Positions 18,016 through 27,171 are shown, counted from the first letter of the stretch. The stretch is 41,065 nt of DNA from Erwinia endophytica (GCF_009295515.1 NZ_RQVV01000038.1:1-41065); one strand, 5' to 3'. Program-made: numbers and translations. Notes: a model not told the origin generated them from the sequence alone.

Positions 18016-19083
18016 TTATTTTTTGGCGTATTTCGCTTCCAGCGTGGCAAACCACGGAGCGATGAAGTCGTTTGATTCACCCCAACCAGGAATAATTTTA
18101 TTGAGGTTAGCGATATTGACCGCCATTGGCTGCCCAGCCAATTGCGACTGAGAAATGGCCGATGCTTTAAACTGATAAGTCGCTGGCGTGGCTTCGCCCG
18201 CGATTTTATTGGCCACCAGCCGCATATTGATTGCCCCAATCAGTTTGCTGTCCACCGCGACGGTTTGTTGCCACGGGCTGTTTTTCTGCTGCATCAGTTG
18301 CAGATCCTGGTTAGAGGCATCGATGCTGTACAGTTTGATTTCCGTGCGGCCATTTTCCTGCAACGCTTTATAGGCACCCTGAGCAAACGCATCCCAGGAC
18401 GCCCAGATCGCATCAATCTGACCTTTCGGATATTTGGCGAGGATAGCGCCAACCTTGTTTGCGGTATCGCCCTGCACATCAGAAGAGACCGCGCCGATGG
18501 ATTCCAGTTGATGAATGCCAGGATTCGCTTTCAGCACTTTTTCATACACGACCTGACGACGATCCATCGCCGGGAAACCCGCCACCCACAATTTGACGAT
18601 ATTCGCCTTGCCATGGCTGTCTTTGATCAACTGATCGAGAGAAAGCTGAGCCAGCGAGGCGTCGTCCTGCGCGGTCACCGTCACCCCGTCAACCGGCTGG
18701 TTTACCGGGGTATCAAACACCGATACTTTGATGCCGGCATCAGCAATACGCTTAACCAGCGCCGTGGAATACGGGTCTTTACCATGCGAAAGGATGATGC
18801 CGTCATACTTCTGACTGATCGCCTGATTAACGAAATCCTGGAAGCGCGCGTCGTCACCATTACTCAAAAAGGCGCTGACCTTGAAGCCGAGTTTACGGCC
18901 TTGCTGAATGGCGCCAGCCACAAACTGCGTGGTGTTGTCGTCAGACCCCAGGTTACGAATAATAGCGATACGTATCGGGCCAGAGTGGTTAGCCATCGCC
19001 GCCGGGATAGCAGCGGTATCCGCGAAAGCAGGTATGGCGGTCAGCAGACTGATAGCCAGTAGCGAAGTGGTCAGTTTTTTCAT
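18016..19083 (-). CDS. ribose-type sugar ABC transporter substrate-binding protein
   Basis: A periplasmic binding protein of the Peripla_BP_4 (RbsB-like) type, 355 residues from ATG 19083. It has a Sec signal peptide, MKKLTTSLLAISLLTAIPAFA, cleaved before DTAA. An in-frame extension to 19188 covers the permease gene and is rejected. Family segments include VAGAIQQGRKLGFKV, FVNQAISQKYDGIILS, RIADAGIKVSVFDTPV and IDAIWASWDAFAQGAYKALQ. The mature part is longer than RbsB. Ligand unknown. It is the last gene of the ATPase-permease-receptor operon. Confidence 0.87.
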   Translation of the reverse strand: MKKLTTSLLAISLLTAIPAFADTAAIPAAMANHSGPIRIAIIRNLGSDDNTTQFVAGAIQQGRKLGFKVSAFLSNGDDARFQDFVNQAISQKYDGIILSHGKDPYSTALVKRIADAGIKVSVFDTPVNQPVDGVTVTAQDDASLAQLSLDQLIKDSHGKANIVKLWVAGFPAMDRRQVVYEKVLKANPGIHQLESIGAVSSDVQGDTANKVGAILAKYPKGQIDAIWASWDAFAQGAYKALQENGRTEIKLYSIDASNQDLQLMQQKNSPWQQTVAVDSKLIGAINMRLVANKIAGEATPATYQFKASAISQSQLAGQPMAVNIANLNKIIPGWGESNDFIAPWFATLEAKYAKK

Positions 19084-19117
19084 TGTTATTACTACCCTGT
19101 CAGACGGTGTTAAGCGC

Positions 19118-20113
19118 TCAGCGGCGCTGGATGTAAGTGATAGCCAGTGCCACAGCCAGCACCAGGCCTTTGATAATGTCCATCGCATAGTAGGGAACGG
19201 AAAGCATCACTAATCCGTTCTGCAATACGCCAAGAATAATGGCGCCCACCAGCGTTCCCAACGCGTTGGGCTTGCCCGACCCCGCCAGAGAAAAACCGAT
19301 CCAGGCCGCCGCGACTGCATCCATCAAATAACCGCCGCCGGCATTGACCTGCGACGATCCGATGCGGGAGGCCAGCAAAATGCCGCCAAGCCCCGCCAGG
19401 AGCGAAGCCAGTACGTAGGCCAGCACCCGATAGCGGTTAGTGCGAATGCCGGACAAACGGGCCGCTTCCGGGTTGCCGCCAATGGCGTACATCCGGCGAC
19501 CATATTTGGTCAGTGACAGACCCAGTTGGGCCACCACTGTGACCACCAACATGATAATCACGATGGTCGGTACCTGCCCCAGCAGCGAGAAGTTAGCCGG
19601 GATGGTGCCTTCCGCCATGTCTCCGCTCGGCATCACCATGTTTTCGGTAATGGAACCGCCAAAGCTCCAGGTCATCGCCACGCCCTGCACGATAAACAGG
19701 CTGGCCAGGGTGGCTAACATGTCGGGAATACGCAGAATAACGATAAGAAACGCGTTAAACAGACCCACCAGCGTACAAAGCAGTAAAGTGATGGCAATGG
19801 CTGATGTTGATCCGTAGCCGTACCAAACAAACAGCGAAATAACCAGTGAGTTTGCCAGGGAAGCAGTAGAGCCGACCGACAGATCAAATCCGCCAATCGT
19901 CAGGGAAATCGACACACCGATAGCGATCACCGTGACGATGGCGATCGACCGCAAAATGTTGATGATGTTGGTGGGTTCAAGAAAACTGTCAGAAGCCAGG
20001 CCAAAAGCGACGATCAACGCCACCACGGTCAGCAACATCCCCCATTTATAGAGAAATTCAAACAATTGGTGACGCAGTGGCGTCGCCTTCAGGGAAAGTT
20101 CTTTGCTGCTCAC
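19118..20113 (-). CDS. ribose-type sugar ABC transporter permease
   Basis: A 331-residue RbsC-like inner-membrane permease with about 8-10 helices. The family hallmarks are SISLTIGGFDLSVGS (about 64-78) and YAIGGNPEAARLSGI (about 211-225), the latter being the cytoplasmic loop contacting the ATPase. It starts with GTG within GTGA, overlapping the ATPase stop by 4 nt, so the two are translationally coupled. The receptor gene follows after 34 nt. Confidence 0.88.
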   Translation of the reverse strand: MSSKELSLKATPLRHQLFEFLYKWGMLLTVVALIVAFGLASDSFLEPTNIINILRSIAIVTVIAIGVSISLTIGGFDLSVGSTASLANSLVISLFVWYGYGSTSAIAITLLLCTLVGLFNAFLIVILRIPDMLATLASLFIVQGVAMTWSFGGSITENMVMPSGDMAEGTIPANFSLLGQVPTIVIIMLVVTVVAQLGLSLTKYGRRMYAIGGNPEAARLSGIRTNRYRVLAYVLASLLAGLGGILLASRIGSSQVNAGGGYLMDAVAAAWIGFSLAGSGKPNALGTLVGAIILGVLQNGLVMLSVPYYAMDIIKGLVLAVALAITYIQRR

Positions 20114-21615
20114 GCAGGCGTTCCTCCGGTGGAATAAAGTAAAAGTGTTTCTTCATCAACGTTTCGCGCATCCATTTCCGCCACAATACGCCCGTCCCAG
20201 AGCACACAAATGCGATCACACAAGCCGACCAGCTCAGCAAATTCACCCGAGGCGTAAATCACCCCTTTTCCCTGGCGGGCCAGGCCGTCAATCAGTTCAA
20301 ACAGGTCAGTTTTGGCTTTGATATCAACCCCTTTGGTCGGCTCATCAAAAATCAGCACCTCCGCGTCGTTACGCAGCCATTTGCCTATCGCCACTTTCTG
20401 CTGATTCCCCCCAGAGAGGCGGCGTAAAATCTGCTGAGGGCCAGTGGTACGCACGCCCAATTTCTGGATAACATCTTCGGCCCAGCGCCATGCCTGGCGA
20501 TGCCCAAACAGGCTCCAGCGTGAAAAGCTGTTATCCGCGGTTACACTGAGGTTCATCACCACCGACTCATCGATAAAGATGCCCTCTTTCCGGCGTTCTT
20601 CCGGGATCAACGCCATGCGATTTGCTACCGCCGCGTGGGGTGATGTCGGCTTCCACGGCCTGCCATGCAACTCGCCTTTAGTGACCCGGCTGTTACTGGC
20701 ACCAAACAACGCCTTACACAACTCGGTTTTACCGGCACCAGCCAGACCCGCGATGCCAAGAATTTCGCCTTTACGTAGCGTCAGCGAAATGTTGCGCAGC
20801 AGCGTGTCATCATGCAGACCGTCCACTTTCAGCAATGTTTCATCACGGCACGGCGGACGTCGCGCAGGATAAATATCCGCCAGTTGATGACCGAGCATCT
20901 TCTCGACGATCTGCTCGCCGCTTAATTCAGCCAGTGGACCTGATTCAATCAGGCGGCCATCACGCAGTACGGTCAGTTGATCACAGATGGCGCGCAGCTC
21001 GTGGATACGGTGGGAGATAAAAACCACACCAATGCCGTTCTGTTGCAGGCGGCGAACCACAGCAAACAGCCGCTCGCTTTCATGCTGATCCAGCGGCGCG
21101 GTAGGTTCATCAAGGATTAAAAAACGGCAGTGGTGAGATAAAGCACGGGCCAGCAAGATCTGCTGCTTTTCAGCCAACGAGCACTGATCGATACGACGGC
21201 GTACATCCAGCGAGACATCCAACTGCGCCAGTAACGCGTTAGCTTGTTGACGAATGTCGCCCCAGTGATAAAGCTGGCCCCCTTCCGCCAGGTGGTCGAG
21301 CATGATGTTTTCCGCCACGCTCAGGGTGGGCACCAGCGCGACATCCACCTCCTGTTGCACCAGATGAATGCCCAACTGTTTGGCGTCGCGAGGGGAACGA
21401 ATCGACACCGGTTGCCCGTCCAGCAGAATGTCACCACTGTAGCTATCATATGCGCCGGACAATACCGCCATCAGTGTCGATTTCCCTGCACCGTTGGCCC
21501 CGGTCAGGGCATGGATGGAATGGCCTTCCAGGCAGAAGTCCACCCGGGTTAGCGCTGAGAAACCGCCAAAAGCGATGGATATTTGACGCATTTCAAGACG
21601 ATTAACCGCAGTCAT
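20110..21615 (-). CDS. ribose-type sugar ABC transporter ATP-binding protein (two-domain)
   Basis: A 501-residue RbsA-like cytoplasmic ATPase with two fused nucleotide-binding domains. Domain 1 has Walker A GANGAGKSTLMAVL and Walker B LILDEPTAPLD with a degenerate signature (SLAEKQQILLARAL). Domain 2 has the degenerate Walker A GLAGAGKTELCKALFGA, a full signature LSGGNQQKVAIGKWL and LIFDEPTKGVDIK. This asymmetry is normal for sugar importers. The start at 21615 (MTAVNRLEMRQIS) was preferred over an upstream ATG at 21657. It is the first gene of the operon; the MetJ-like boxes lie about 106-129 bp upstream. Confidence 0.9.
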   Translation of the reverse strand: MTAVNRLEMRQISIAFGGFSALTRVDFCLEGHSIHALTGANGAGKSTLMAVLSGAYDSYSGDILLDGQPVSIRSPRDAKQLGIHLVQQEVDVALVPTLSVAENIMLDHLAEGGQLYHWGDIRQQANALLAQLDVSLDVRRRIDQCSLAEKQQILLARALSHHCRFLILDEPTAPLDQHESERLFAVVRRLQQNGIGVVFISHRIHELRAICDQLTVLRDGRLIESGPLAELSGEQIVEKMLGHQLADIYPARRPPCRDETLLKVDGLHDDTLLRNISLTLRKGEILGIAGLAGAGKTELCKALFGASNSRVTKGELHGRPWKPTSPHAAVANRMALIPEERRKEGIFIDESVVMNLSVTADNSFSRWSLFGHRQAWRWAEDVIQKLGVRTTGPQQILRRLSGGNQQKVAIGKWLRNDAEVLIFDEPTKGVDIKAKTDLFELIDGLARQGKGVIYASGEFAELVGLCDRICVLWDGRIVAEMDARNVDEETLLLYSTGGTPA

Positions 21616-21720
21616 GAGCGTATTTCTCTTACGTGATAAATAACTGTGTTGCCGCATTTTTTATGGATTTTTCATCGCGGACAACTAACGAAAGCGCATA
21701 AGCTAACACAAAATGATATT

Positions 21721-21744
21721 AGCCATCCAGACGCCCAGACACTT
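21721..21744. promoter_or_regulatory. possible MetJ operator (three tandem met boxes)
   Basis: Three contiguous 8-mers, AGCCATCC, AGACGCCC and AGACACTT, match the met-box consensus AGACGTCT at 5, 6 and 5 of 8 positions. MetJ binds two or more tandem 8-bp boxes. They lie upstream of the sugar-type ABC operon. The call rests on pattern only. Confidence 0.4.
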
Positions 21745-21902
21745 AAGAATATAAAACCATAATCAATCCATTAAGCAGAGCAAAGATGTTAAACCAGCTC
21801 ATCTTTTAGTATTCCACTCGGCATAAATGCCAGGCAACCCCTCGGTAAATTGGCACTATTTGGCAACACCAGCGGCAAAGAACAAAAATTTCAGGCACAA
21901 AA

Positions 21903-21931
21903 AAACCGACGAAGCCAAACTCCGTCGGTTT
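21903..21931 (-). terminator. intrinsic terminator of sodA
   Basis: A 9-bp stem AAACCGACG/CGTCGGTTT with an 11-nt loop is followed, on the minus strand, by a run of T residues. It lies 25 nt beyond the sodA stop codon, and its orientation and T-run fit sodA. Confidence 0.85.
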
Positions 21932-21955
21932 ATCGTCACAATTTAAGACGGTAAA

Positions 21956-22573
21956 TTATTTTGCTGCAGAGAAACGCACCGCCGCTTCGTCCCAGTTGAC
22001 CACTTCCCAGAACGCTTTGATGTAGTCAGGACGTTTGTTCTGATATTTCAGATAGTAAGCATGTTCCCATACGTCCAGGCCGATGATTGGCGTCCCGGAA
22101 ACACCCGCGATCGCTTCACCCATCAGCGGACTATCCTGGTTAGCCGTAGAAACCACCGCCAGTTTGTCGCCTTTTTTAACCAGCCATGCCCAGCCAGAAC
22201 CGAAACGCGTCGCTGCCGCTTTTTCAAATTCTGCTTTGAAGGCGTCAACGCTGCCAAAGTCTTTCTCAATCGCCGCTTTCAGGTCGCCACTCAGCGTCGT
22301 ACCGGTTTTCAGGCCTTTCCAGAAAAAGCTGTGGTTTGCGTGGCCACCCGCGTTGTTACGCAGCACGGTTTTCTTATCCGCAGGGACCTGATCCAGTTTA
22401 GTGATCAGTTCTTCCACCGGCAGGCTGGCAAACTCGGTGCCTTCCAGTGCAGCATTGGCGTTGTTAACATAAGTCTGGTGGTGTTTGGTGTGATGGATTT
22501 CCATCGTCTGCTTGTCGAAATAGGGTTCCAATGCGTCGTAAGCGTAAGGCAGGGATGGCAGTGAATAACTCAT
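21956..22573 (-). CDS. sodA: superoxide dismutase [Mn]
   Basis: A cytoplasmic manganese superoxide dismutase that converts superoxide to hydrogen peroxide and oxygen. It has 205 residues from 22573 ([17 protein letters not shown]), nearly identical to E. coli SodA. Metal ligands are His27, His81, Asp167 and His171 (DVWEHAYY). Gly77 and the active-site Gln in TANQDSPLM are typical of the Mn rather than the Fe enzyme. GGAG lies 9 nt before this ATG; an upstream in-frame ATG at 22588 is rejected because GGAG overlaps it. It is a single-gene unit with its own terminator. Confidence 0.97.
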   Translation of the reverse strand: MSYSLPSLPYAYDALEPYFDKQTMEIHHTKHHQTYVNNANAALEGTEFASLPVEELITKLDQVPADKKTVLRNNAGGHANHSFFWKGLKTGTTLSGDLKAAIEKDFGSVDAFKAEFEKAAATRFGSGWAWLVKKGDKLAVVSTANQDSPLMGEAIAGVSGTPIIGLDVWEHAYYLKYQNKRPDYIKAFWEVVNWDEAAVRFSAAK

Positions 22574-22638
22574 GTTCATCATCTCCATTATTTGTATCGT
22601 TGACGGCGGCTGATTAGCCCCGCGTAAACAGTAATATC

Positions 22639-22674
22639 ATTATAGTTAAATAAATGATCTGGAAAAGGGTTATC
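22639..22674 (-). promoter_or_regulatory. probable sodA promoter with a weak Fur-like element
   Basis: On the minus strand a perfect -10 hexamer TATAAT (22644-22639) follows TTTTCC at 16 bp. GATAACCCTTTTCCAGATC (22674-22656) overlaps the -35 region and starts like a Fur box (GATAA), but its second half matches poorly. sodA of E. coli is controlled by Fur, SoxRS and ArcA, so a site here is expected. The promoter call is firmer than the Fur call. Confidence 0.45.
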
Positions 22675-22947
22675 AATGCCCCGATGTTAGTAAGGACATG
22701 ACGAGCAGCGGGCATCATCCTTGCGTTATAACGTTTTCATTTTCTGGGCGACAAAATGATCTAAATCCCTGTCTGGCCAGACATGCTCTGCCCGGCAGCC
22801 CCGCCAACAATGCACTTTTTTATATTGAGTTTCAACCAACTGCATTAGACAGCGGTCTGATGAGAGGCTTTACTCCTGGAAAATCACCCCCTCATAATAA
22901 GGTTCGTACACATTCCACCACGGTATTCAGAGAAAGAAGGATGCAAG

Positions 22948-23379
22948 ATGATTAAGAAGGACTGGTGTAGCTGGACAGGGATTGTGCTTGGGGCAATTGC
23001 CTTAATACTGGCGTTAACCCATTTCATGACAGGCCCATTTACCCCTCATCCTTCACTGGAAAGCCTTGTCGCGGAGAAAACCGTCGCGATAAAACACGCC
23101 GCGATTAGCGCATTGCAAGGGAAAGAAATCATCACAACCCCCCTTCCTCGCGCATGGGATATCGACCGCATTATTTCTGCTGTGGTTGCCGTATTTGCCG
23201 CCAGCTCCATCCTCCTGGGGGCGCTGGGCGGACTGCTGCGTAAAGAAAATAAACATGCGGCCATCACTGCGGTTTTACTGGGCATCGGTACTGTTGCGCT
23301 ACAGTTTGCCATCATGGCGTTTGGCGTCGTCCTGCTGATTGTACTGATTACTGGTGTGGTGAGTGCTCTGACCGGGTAA
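22948..23379 (+). CDS. small inner-membrane protein (possibly YidI-like)
   Basis: A 143-residue hydrophobic protein of unknown function. Helices are predicted at about 9-28, 76-97 and two close together at about 106-139. The segment between helices 1 and 2 (about 30-70) is polar and includes FTPHPSLESLVAEKTVAIKHAAI. AGGA lies 6 nt before the ATG at 22948. It resembles the small YidI-type membrane proteins of enterobacteria, but I am not certain of that family. It stands alone between sodA and the aminotransferase. Confidence 0.7.
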   Translation: MIKKDWCSWTGIVLGAIALILALTHFMTGPFTPHPSLESLVAEKTVAIKHAAISALQGKEIITTPLPRAWDIDRIISAVVAVFAASSILLGALGGLLRKENKHAAITAVLLGIGTVALQFAIMAFGVVLLIVLITGVVSALTG

Positions 23380-23390
23380 ATTAACGAAAA

Positions 23391-23414
23391 AGGGCTGAAA
23401 CGAATTTCAGCCCT
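23391..23414 (-). terminator. intrinsic terminator of the class III aminotransferase gene
   Basis: A perfect 10-bp stem AGGGCTGAAA/TTTCAGCCCT with a CGAA loop is followed on the minus strand by TTTTTCG. It lies 36 nt beyond the aminotransferase stop. It may also stop leftover transcription from the membrane-protein gene, but the + strand lacks a T-run. Confidence 0.8.
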
Positions 23415-23449
23415 GCCGGTGCTGCCCGCTGATACGTCCGGTCTGACGA

Positions 23450-24790
23450 TTATTTTCCTAACGCGGCGAGCGATTTATCCAGCGCGCCCACCAGCCAGTC
23501 GATATCGCTTTCCTGGAATGCCAACGGTGGACGCAGCTTCAATACGTTGCCGTATGGACCCGCAACCGAGGTCAGCACGTAGTTTTCACGCAGCTTTTCG
23601 GTCACATCCAGCGCCAGTTGCTTATCCGGCGTCTTGCTGGCCTTGTCGGTCACCAACTCAAAACCGATAAACAAACCAGCACCGCGCACATCACCGACAC
23701 ATTCATACTTCTCTTTCAGCGTGGACAGCGCGGCCAGCAGCTTTTCACCCACCACCCGGCTGTGTTCCTGCAGCCCTTCTTCTTTGATCACCTTCAGCAC
23801 CGCTTGCGCCGCCGCCATAGCGACCGGGTTGCCGCCAAAGGTGTTGAAGTAAGGAATATCATCACTGAAAGCCGCCAGCACATCGCTTTTCGCCAGCAGG
23901 GCGGACACCGGAATACCATTGCCCATTGGTTTACCCGTGGTGACAATATCCGGGACCACGCCATGACGGGCGAAGCCCCAGAACGCCTCACCGGTGCGGG
24001 CAAAACCAGGCTGCACTTCATCAGCAATAAAGATTCCGCCGTTTTTATGCACCACCTCGACTGCTTTTTTCAGGAAGCCTTTTGGCCCTGGCAACACCCC
24101 ATCTGAAGAGAAAATCGAGTCGGCGAGGAAACCCGCGAATTTAATGCCATGCGCGGCCATATCGTCGATTTGCTTCTGGATTTCATTGGCAAACCAGTCA
24201 CCCAGATCAGGCGCGTTGACACGGTAGTGATCCGGTGGAGAAACCAGACGAGTGGTCGCGGCCAACGGTTGACCGGAGCCTAACGCTGGGGAGACACCGG
24301 AAGTCAGGTCACTGGTGCCGTGATAGGCTTCCTGACTGACGATAATCCCGCTACCGCCGCTGAAGGCTCGCGCCACGCGAATCGCCAGATCATTGGCTTC
24401 AGAACCGGTACACATATACATCGCCCGGTTAATTTCGGCAGGCATGGTTGCCAGGAGCTCTTCCGAATAATCAAGAATACGTTCATGCAGATAGCGGGTA
24501 TGGGTATTGAGCTGCTGCATCTGCTGATAAACCGCCGCAATTACCGCCGGATGGCAATGACCAATACTCGCCACATTATTGTACACGTCCAGATACTTAT
24601 TCCCGGCCGCATCCCACAGATATTGCCCTTCTCCCCGCACCAGATGCACTGGCTTGCGATAAAACAGACGGTAAGACTCACCCAGTACTTTACTGCGTTT
24701 ATCGGTCAGTTTACGGATGTCAGCGTCCAGACCGGCGGCGTGCTCGGCGCGAAAGCTGTTGGTATCCATGATGGTCGAACGTGTAGCCAT
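23450..24790 (-). CDS. class III pyridoxal-phosphate aminotransferase (or phospholyase)
   Basis: A 446-residue cytoplasmic PLP enzyme of the GabT/AGT2/ethanolamine-phosphate phospholyase branch. The phosphate-binding residues lie in YMCTGSEANDLAIR, the cofactor-pairing Asp in FIADEVQPGFARTG and the Schiff-base lysine in VTTGKPMGNGIPVSAL. The start at 24790 (MATRSTIMDTNSF) has GGAG upstream; an in-frame extension to 24919 is cysteine-rich and unlike the family. Substrate unknown: family relatives use omega-amino acids, alanine/glyoxylate or phosphorylated amino alcohols. It is divergent from a DeoR regulator that probably controls it. Confidence 0.88.
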   Translation of the reverse strand: MATRSTIMDTNSFRAEHAAGLDADIRKLTDKRSKVLGESYRLFYRKPVHLVRGEGQYLWDAAGNKYLDVYNNVASIGHCHPAVIAAVYQQMQQLNTHTRYLHERILDYSEELLATMPAEINRAMYMCTGSEANDLAIRVARAFSGGSGIIVSQEAYHGTSDLTSGVSPALGSGQPLAATTRLVSPPDHYRVNAPDLGDWFANEIQKQIDDMAAHGIKFAGFLADSIFSSDGVLPGPKGFLKKAVEVVHKNGGIFIADEVQPGFARTGEAFWGFARHGVVPDIVTTGKPMGNGIPVSALLAKSDVLAAFSDDIPYFNTFGGNPVAMAAAQAVLKVIKEEGLQEHSRVVGEKLLAALSTLKEKYECVGDVRGAGLFIGFELVTDKASKTPDKQLALDVTEKLRENYVLTSVAGPYGNVLKLRPPLAFQESDIDWLVGALDKSLAALGK

Positions 24791-24858
24791 GATAACTCCC
24801 GTTACGATAAAAGGTGGCTGTGAGCATAAGGCCGGGTGGCCTGGTCTGCCTTTATCAT

Positions 24859-24910
24859 GGCAAATTTTTGTGAAAATGCAACAAAATACACAAATACAAT
24901 AAAATACACA
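24859..24910. promoter_or_regulatory. candidate operator between aminotransferase and deoR-type gene
   Basis: AAAATACACA occurs exactly twice (24883-24892 and 24901-24910), 18 bp apart, with a third AAATACA between. TTTTGT and ACAAAA also form an inverted pair at about 24866-24887. The cluster sits in the divergent promoter region, where DeoR-family proteins usually bind repeated A/T-rich elements. Confidence 0.4.
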
Positions 24911-24971
24911 TGCACACACCGCTAATGTCAGTTAGGCTATGTTTATCCCGTCTGGTTAAGGAAATAAAAAC

Positions 24972-25742
24972 ATGCTTCAGGAAACGCGACTCCATCGTAT
25001 CCGTGCCCTGCTGACCACGCTCAACCACGTCAGCACCGAGCGAATTATCAAAGAACTGGGGATTTCCAGGGAAACAGCCAGAAGGGATATTATTGAACTG
25101 GAAGCACAAGGTGTCGCCCGGCGGGTACACGGTGGACTGATCGCACTGGACGCCGAACCCCCTCTGACCGTACGCAGTGCAGTACGGGCGCGGGAAAAAC
25201 GAGCGATTGCCCGCGCCGCGGCGCAGCGATTAACACCAGGACAAACGTTGTTCCTGGATGCGGGTAGCACTACCACCATGCTGGCCGAAGAACTGCGTAC
25301 CATGTCCGGTTTGACGATCATCACCAACAGTTTGCAAGCCGCGCTGAAACTCTCCGCGACAGAAGAACATGAATCACTGAATAACACGATTATTTTGCTG
25401 GGCGGCAATATGCTGGCGGGTGCGCAGGAAACCCGCGGTGAACTGACCGTCGGCGAAATATATCGCTACCGTGCCGATGTGGCGATGATGTCACCGGTGG
25501 GACTCGACAGTAAGAACGGGGCCAGCAGTTTTCAGCCACACGAAGCGGCGATTGCCCGCGCCATGGCGCACCAGGCCGATCAACTGATCCTGCTGGCTGA
25601 CCACAGCAAATTAGGGCTCACCAGCCGGATGAATTATGCCGCTATCAATGACGTCGCGATGTTAGTGACCGACCACGGGGCTGTTTCACTGCCTGCGTTC
25701 GCCGCCTTACAGAAAACACTGCCGAAAGTGGTGCTCGCTTAA
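24972..25742 (+). CDS. DeoR family transcriptional regulator
   Basis: A 256-residue repressor with an N-terminal winged helix (about 4-58; VSTERIIKELGISRETARRDIIELE) and a C-terminal sensor domain (about 75-235) with the family's sugar-phosphate-type motifs: FLDAGSTTTMLAEEL, ITNSLQAAL, LLGGNMLAGAQETRGELT and LLADHSKLGLTS. The effector is probably a phosphorylated small molecule, which would suit an aminotransferase or phospholyase acting on a phosphorylated substrate. AAGGA precedes the ATG at 24972. It is transcribed divergently from the aminotransferase with a 181-bp shared regulatory region. Confidence 0.88.
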   Translation: MLQETRLHRIRALLTTLNHVSTERIIKELGISRETARRDIIELEAQGVARRVHGGLIALDAEPPLTVRSAVRAREKRAIARAAAQRLTPGQTLFLDAGSTTTMLAEELRTMSGLTIITNSLQAALKLSATEEHESLNNTIILLGGNMLAGAQETRGELTVGEIYRYRADVAMMSPVGLDSKNGASSFQPHEAAIARAMAHQADQLILLADHSKLGLTSRMNYAAINDVAMLVTDHGAVSLPAFAALQKTLPKVVLA

Positions 25743-25928
25743 ATACCCGAGCCCATAACATCCGTCTTCACAGAAGGCGGCTTTGATGATGTCCCATCGT
25801 GGCGCGCAAAGCTAAAGGCTCTCTCTTCCGACACTGAAAGCTCAAGGGGTATCTTCACAATAAATATTCACATGATCACGTTGTGATTTTAATTCAACCC
25901 GTTGAAGTTTACGTTATGACGTTAATAT

Positions 25929-26744
25929 TCAGCGTAACCGCTGCGGATGGGTATAAATGGTGGCACGGCCCGGTTTACTGAAGCCCACCAACGTCAGGTT
26001 GCTACGTTGAGCCACTTCAACGGCCAGTTTTGTTGCGGCGGAAACGGCAAACAGGATTTCCACGCCACACATCGCCGATTTCTGTACCATCTCATAGCTG
26101 GCCCGGCTGGAAACCAGCACTGCGCCCTGCCGCCAGTGATTCTGCTGGCTACGTTTACCCAACAGCTTATCCAGCGCCACATGGCGACCAACATCCTCAC
26201 AGCCACCGGCCAGATTGCCGTCTGGCATTATCCAGGCGGCGGCATGAGTACAGCCCGTCATCTGCCCGACGGGTTGATAGTTTTTCAGCTGCGCTAACGC
26301 TGTATCCAGCAGGTTCAGCTCAAAAGTCTGGCTAAACGGCAACGGCTGAATGGGTTTGCCAATTTCCGCCAACTGTTCCACCCCGCATACGCCACAGCCG
26401 GTACGGCCAGCCATTGCACGGCGCTGCGCTTTCAGCGCCATAAAACGCCGGCTGGACAGCTCCACCTGGACTTCAATACCGCCGCAGGCGGCATGAATAT
26501 CCATACCGTAGATATCACCAGGTGAAGAGATGATGCCCTCCGACAGTGAAAAACCCAGCGCGAACGCCTGCAGATCTTTCGGCGTCGCCATCATAACCAC
26601 ATGAGAGATCCCGTTATACACCAGGGCCACCGGCACCTCATCAGCCAGCCAGTCTTCTGTTGCCGTCTGTAAGGCCTCTCGCGGCCAGACCTGCCCCCGG
26701 CTAAGTCCGGCTATCTCACTCACATTTTGGTCACCGTCACTCAT
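25929..26744 (-). CDS. fdhD: formate dehydrogenase accessory sulfurtransferase FdhD
   Basis: FdhD transfers sulfur from IscS to the molybdenum bis-MGD cofactor before it enters formate dehydrogenases; cytoplasmic. The 271 residues from 26744 ([10 protein letters not shown]) are close to the E. coli length, and GTGGGG lies upstream of that ATG. A frame open as far as 27185 crosses the fdoI relic and is not coding. The active CGVCG motif is present (Cys117, Cys120). [18 protein letters not shown] and [18 protein letters not shown] are conserved family segments. It is divergent from fdhE, as in E. coli, but the fdoGHI genes usually found between them are missing. Confidence 0.95.
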   Translation of the reverse strand: MSDGDQNVSEIAGLSRGQVWPREALQTATEDWLADEVPVALVYNGISHVVMMATPKDLQAFALGFSLSEGIISSPGDIYGMDIHAACGGIEVQVELSSRRFMALKAQRRAMAGRTGCGVCGVEQLAEIGKPIQPLPFSQTFELNLLDTALAQLKNYQPVGQMTGCTHAAAWIMPDGNLAGGCEDVGRHVALDKLLGKRSQQNHWRQGAVLVSSRASYEMVQKSAMCGVEILFAVSAATKLAVEVAQRSNLTLVGFSKPGRATIYTHPQRLR

Positions 26745-26897
26745 TTTCCCCACCTGTAAGCTCCTCATCCAACAACAATGGCCGATCAACACGGCGGTCT
26801 GTTTCGCCCACACGGATGCAAAATTTCTTCTGCGATTCTGAACCTGTCGACGCGATACCGCAAAAAATGTCTCCACGAGCAGCACAAACAAGCGGGC

Positions 26898-27165
26898 TGG
26901 AATTGCAATATGACGACAAGGACGCGCTATTTTGAACAAAAAACAGGCATTAAAATGACGCAAAACGAGGAAGTGAGTCACAGCGAGCACTATAATTTCG
27001 GGTAGAAACGCGTATTCTGGACAGCGTCCCCCGTTGATTATCGCTGCTGGCAAAGCAACGTTATTCTCAGCGGTCTTTACTTCGCCGGAGCCCTCGACAT
27101 CCTGATATTCGTCTGGCGCGGTATTGAGCCATTCGCGAACGGTATCCGAAATAACAGGAAAAGCA
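26898..27165 (+). pseudogene. fdoI: relic of fdoI (formate dehydrogenase-O gamma subunit, cytochrome b556)
   Basis: In one + frame the translation carries fragments in the order found in FdoI: a W-x-x-N...R...F stretch, then NEEV (26964-26975), YNFG (26991-27002), an in-frame stop TAG (27003-27005), KRVFW, LSG and YFA (27078-27086). E. coli FdoI, as I recall it, has NEEVGDTGRYNFGQK, then VFW, LLVSG and PYFA at this place, followed by a WVKGTI segment resembling [10 protein letters not shown] here. The N-terminal helices and several residues between LSG and YFA are gone. The position, between fdhD and fdhE, is exactly where fdoGHI sits in relatives. This looks like a deletion scar plus decay. 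Confidence 0.7.
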
Positions 27166-27171
27166 TCCCTG

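Noticed and set aside
18142..19062. A 306-codon + strand frame opposite the sugar-binding protein
   Set aside because: Arg/His-rich shadow without a ribosome site; the minus-strand gene has a signal peptide and family motifs.
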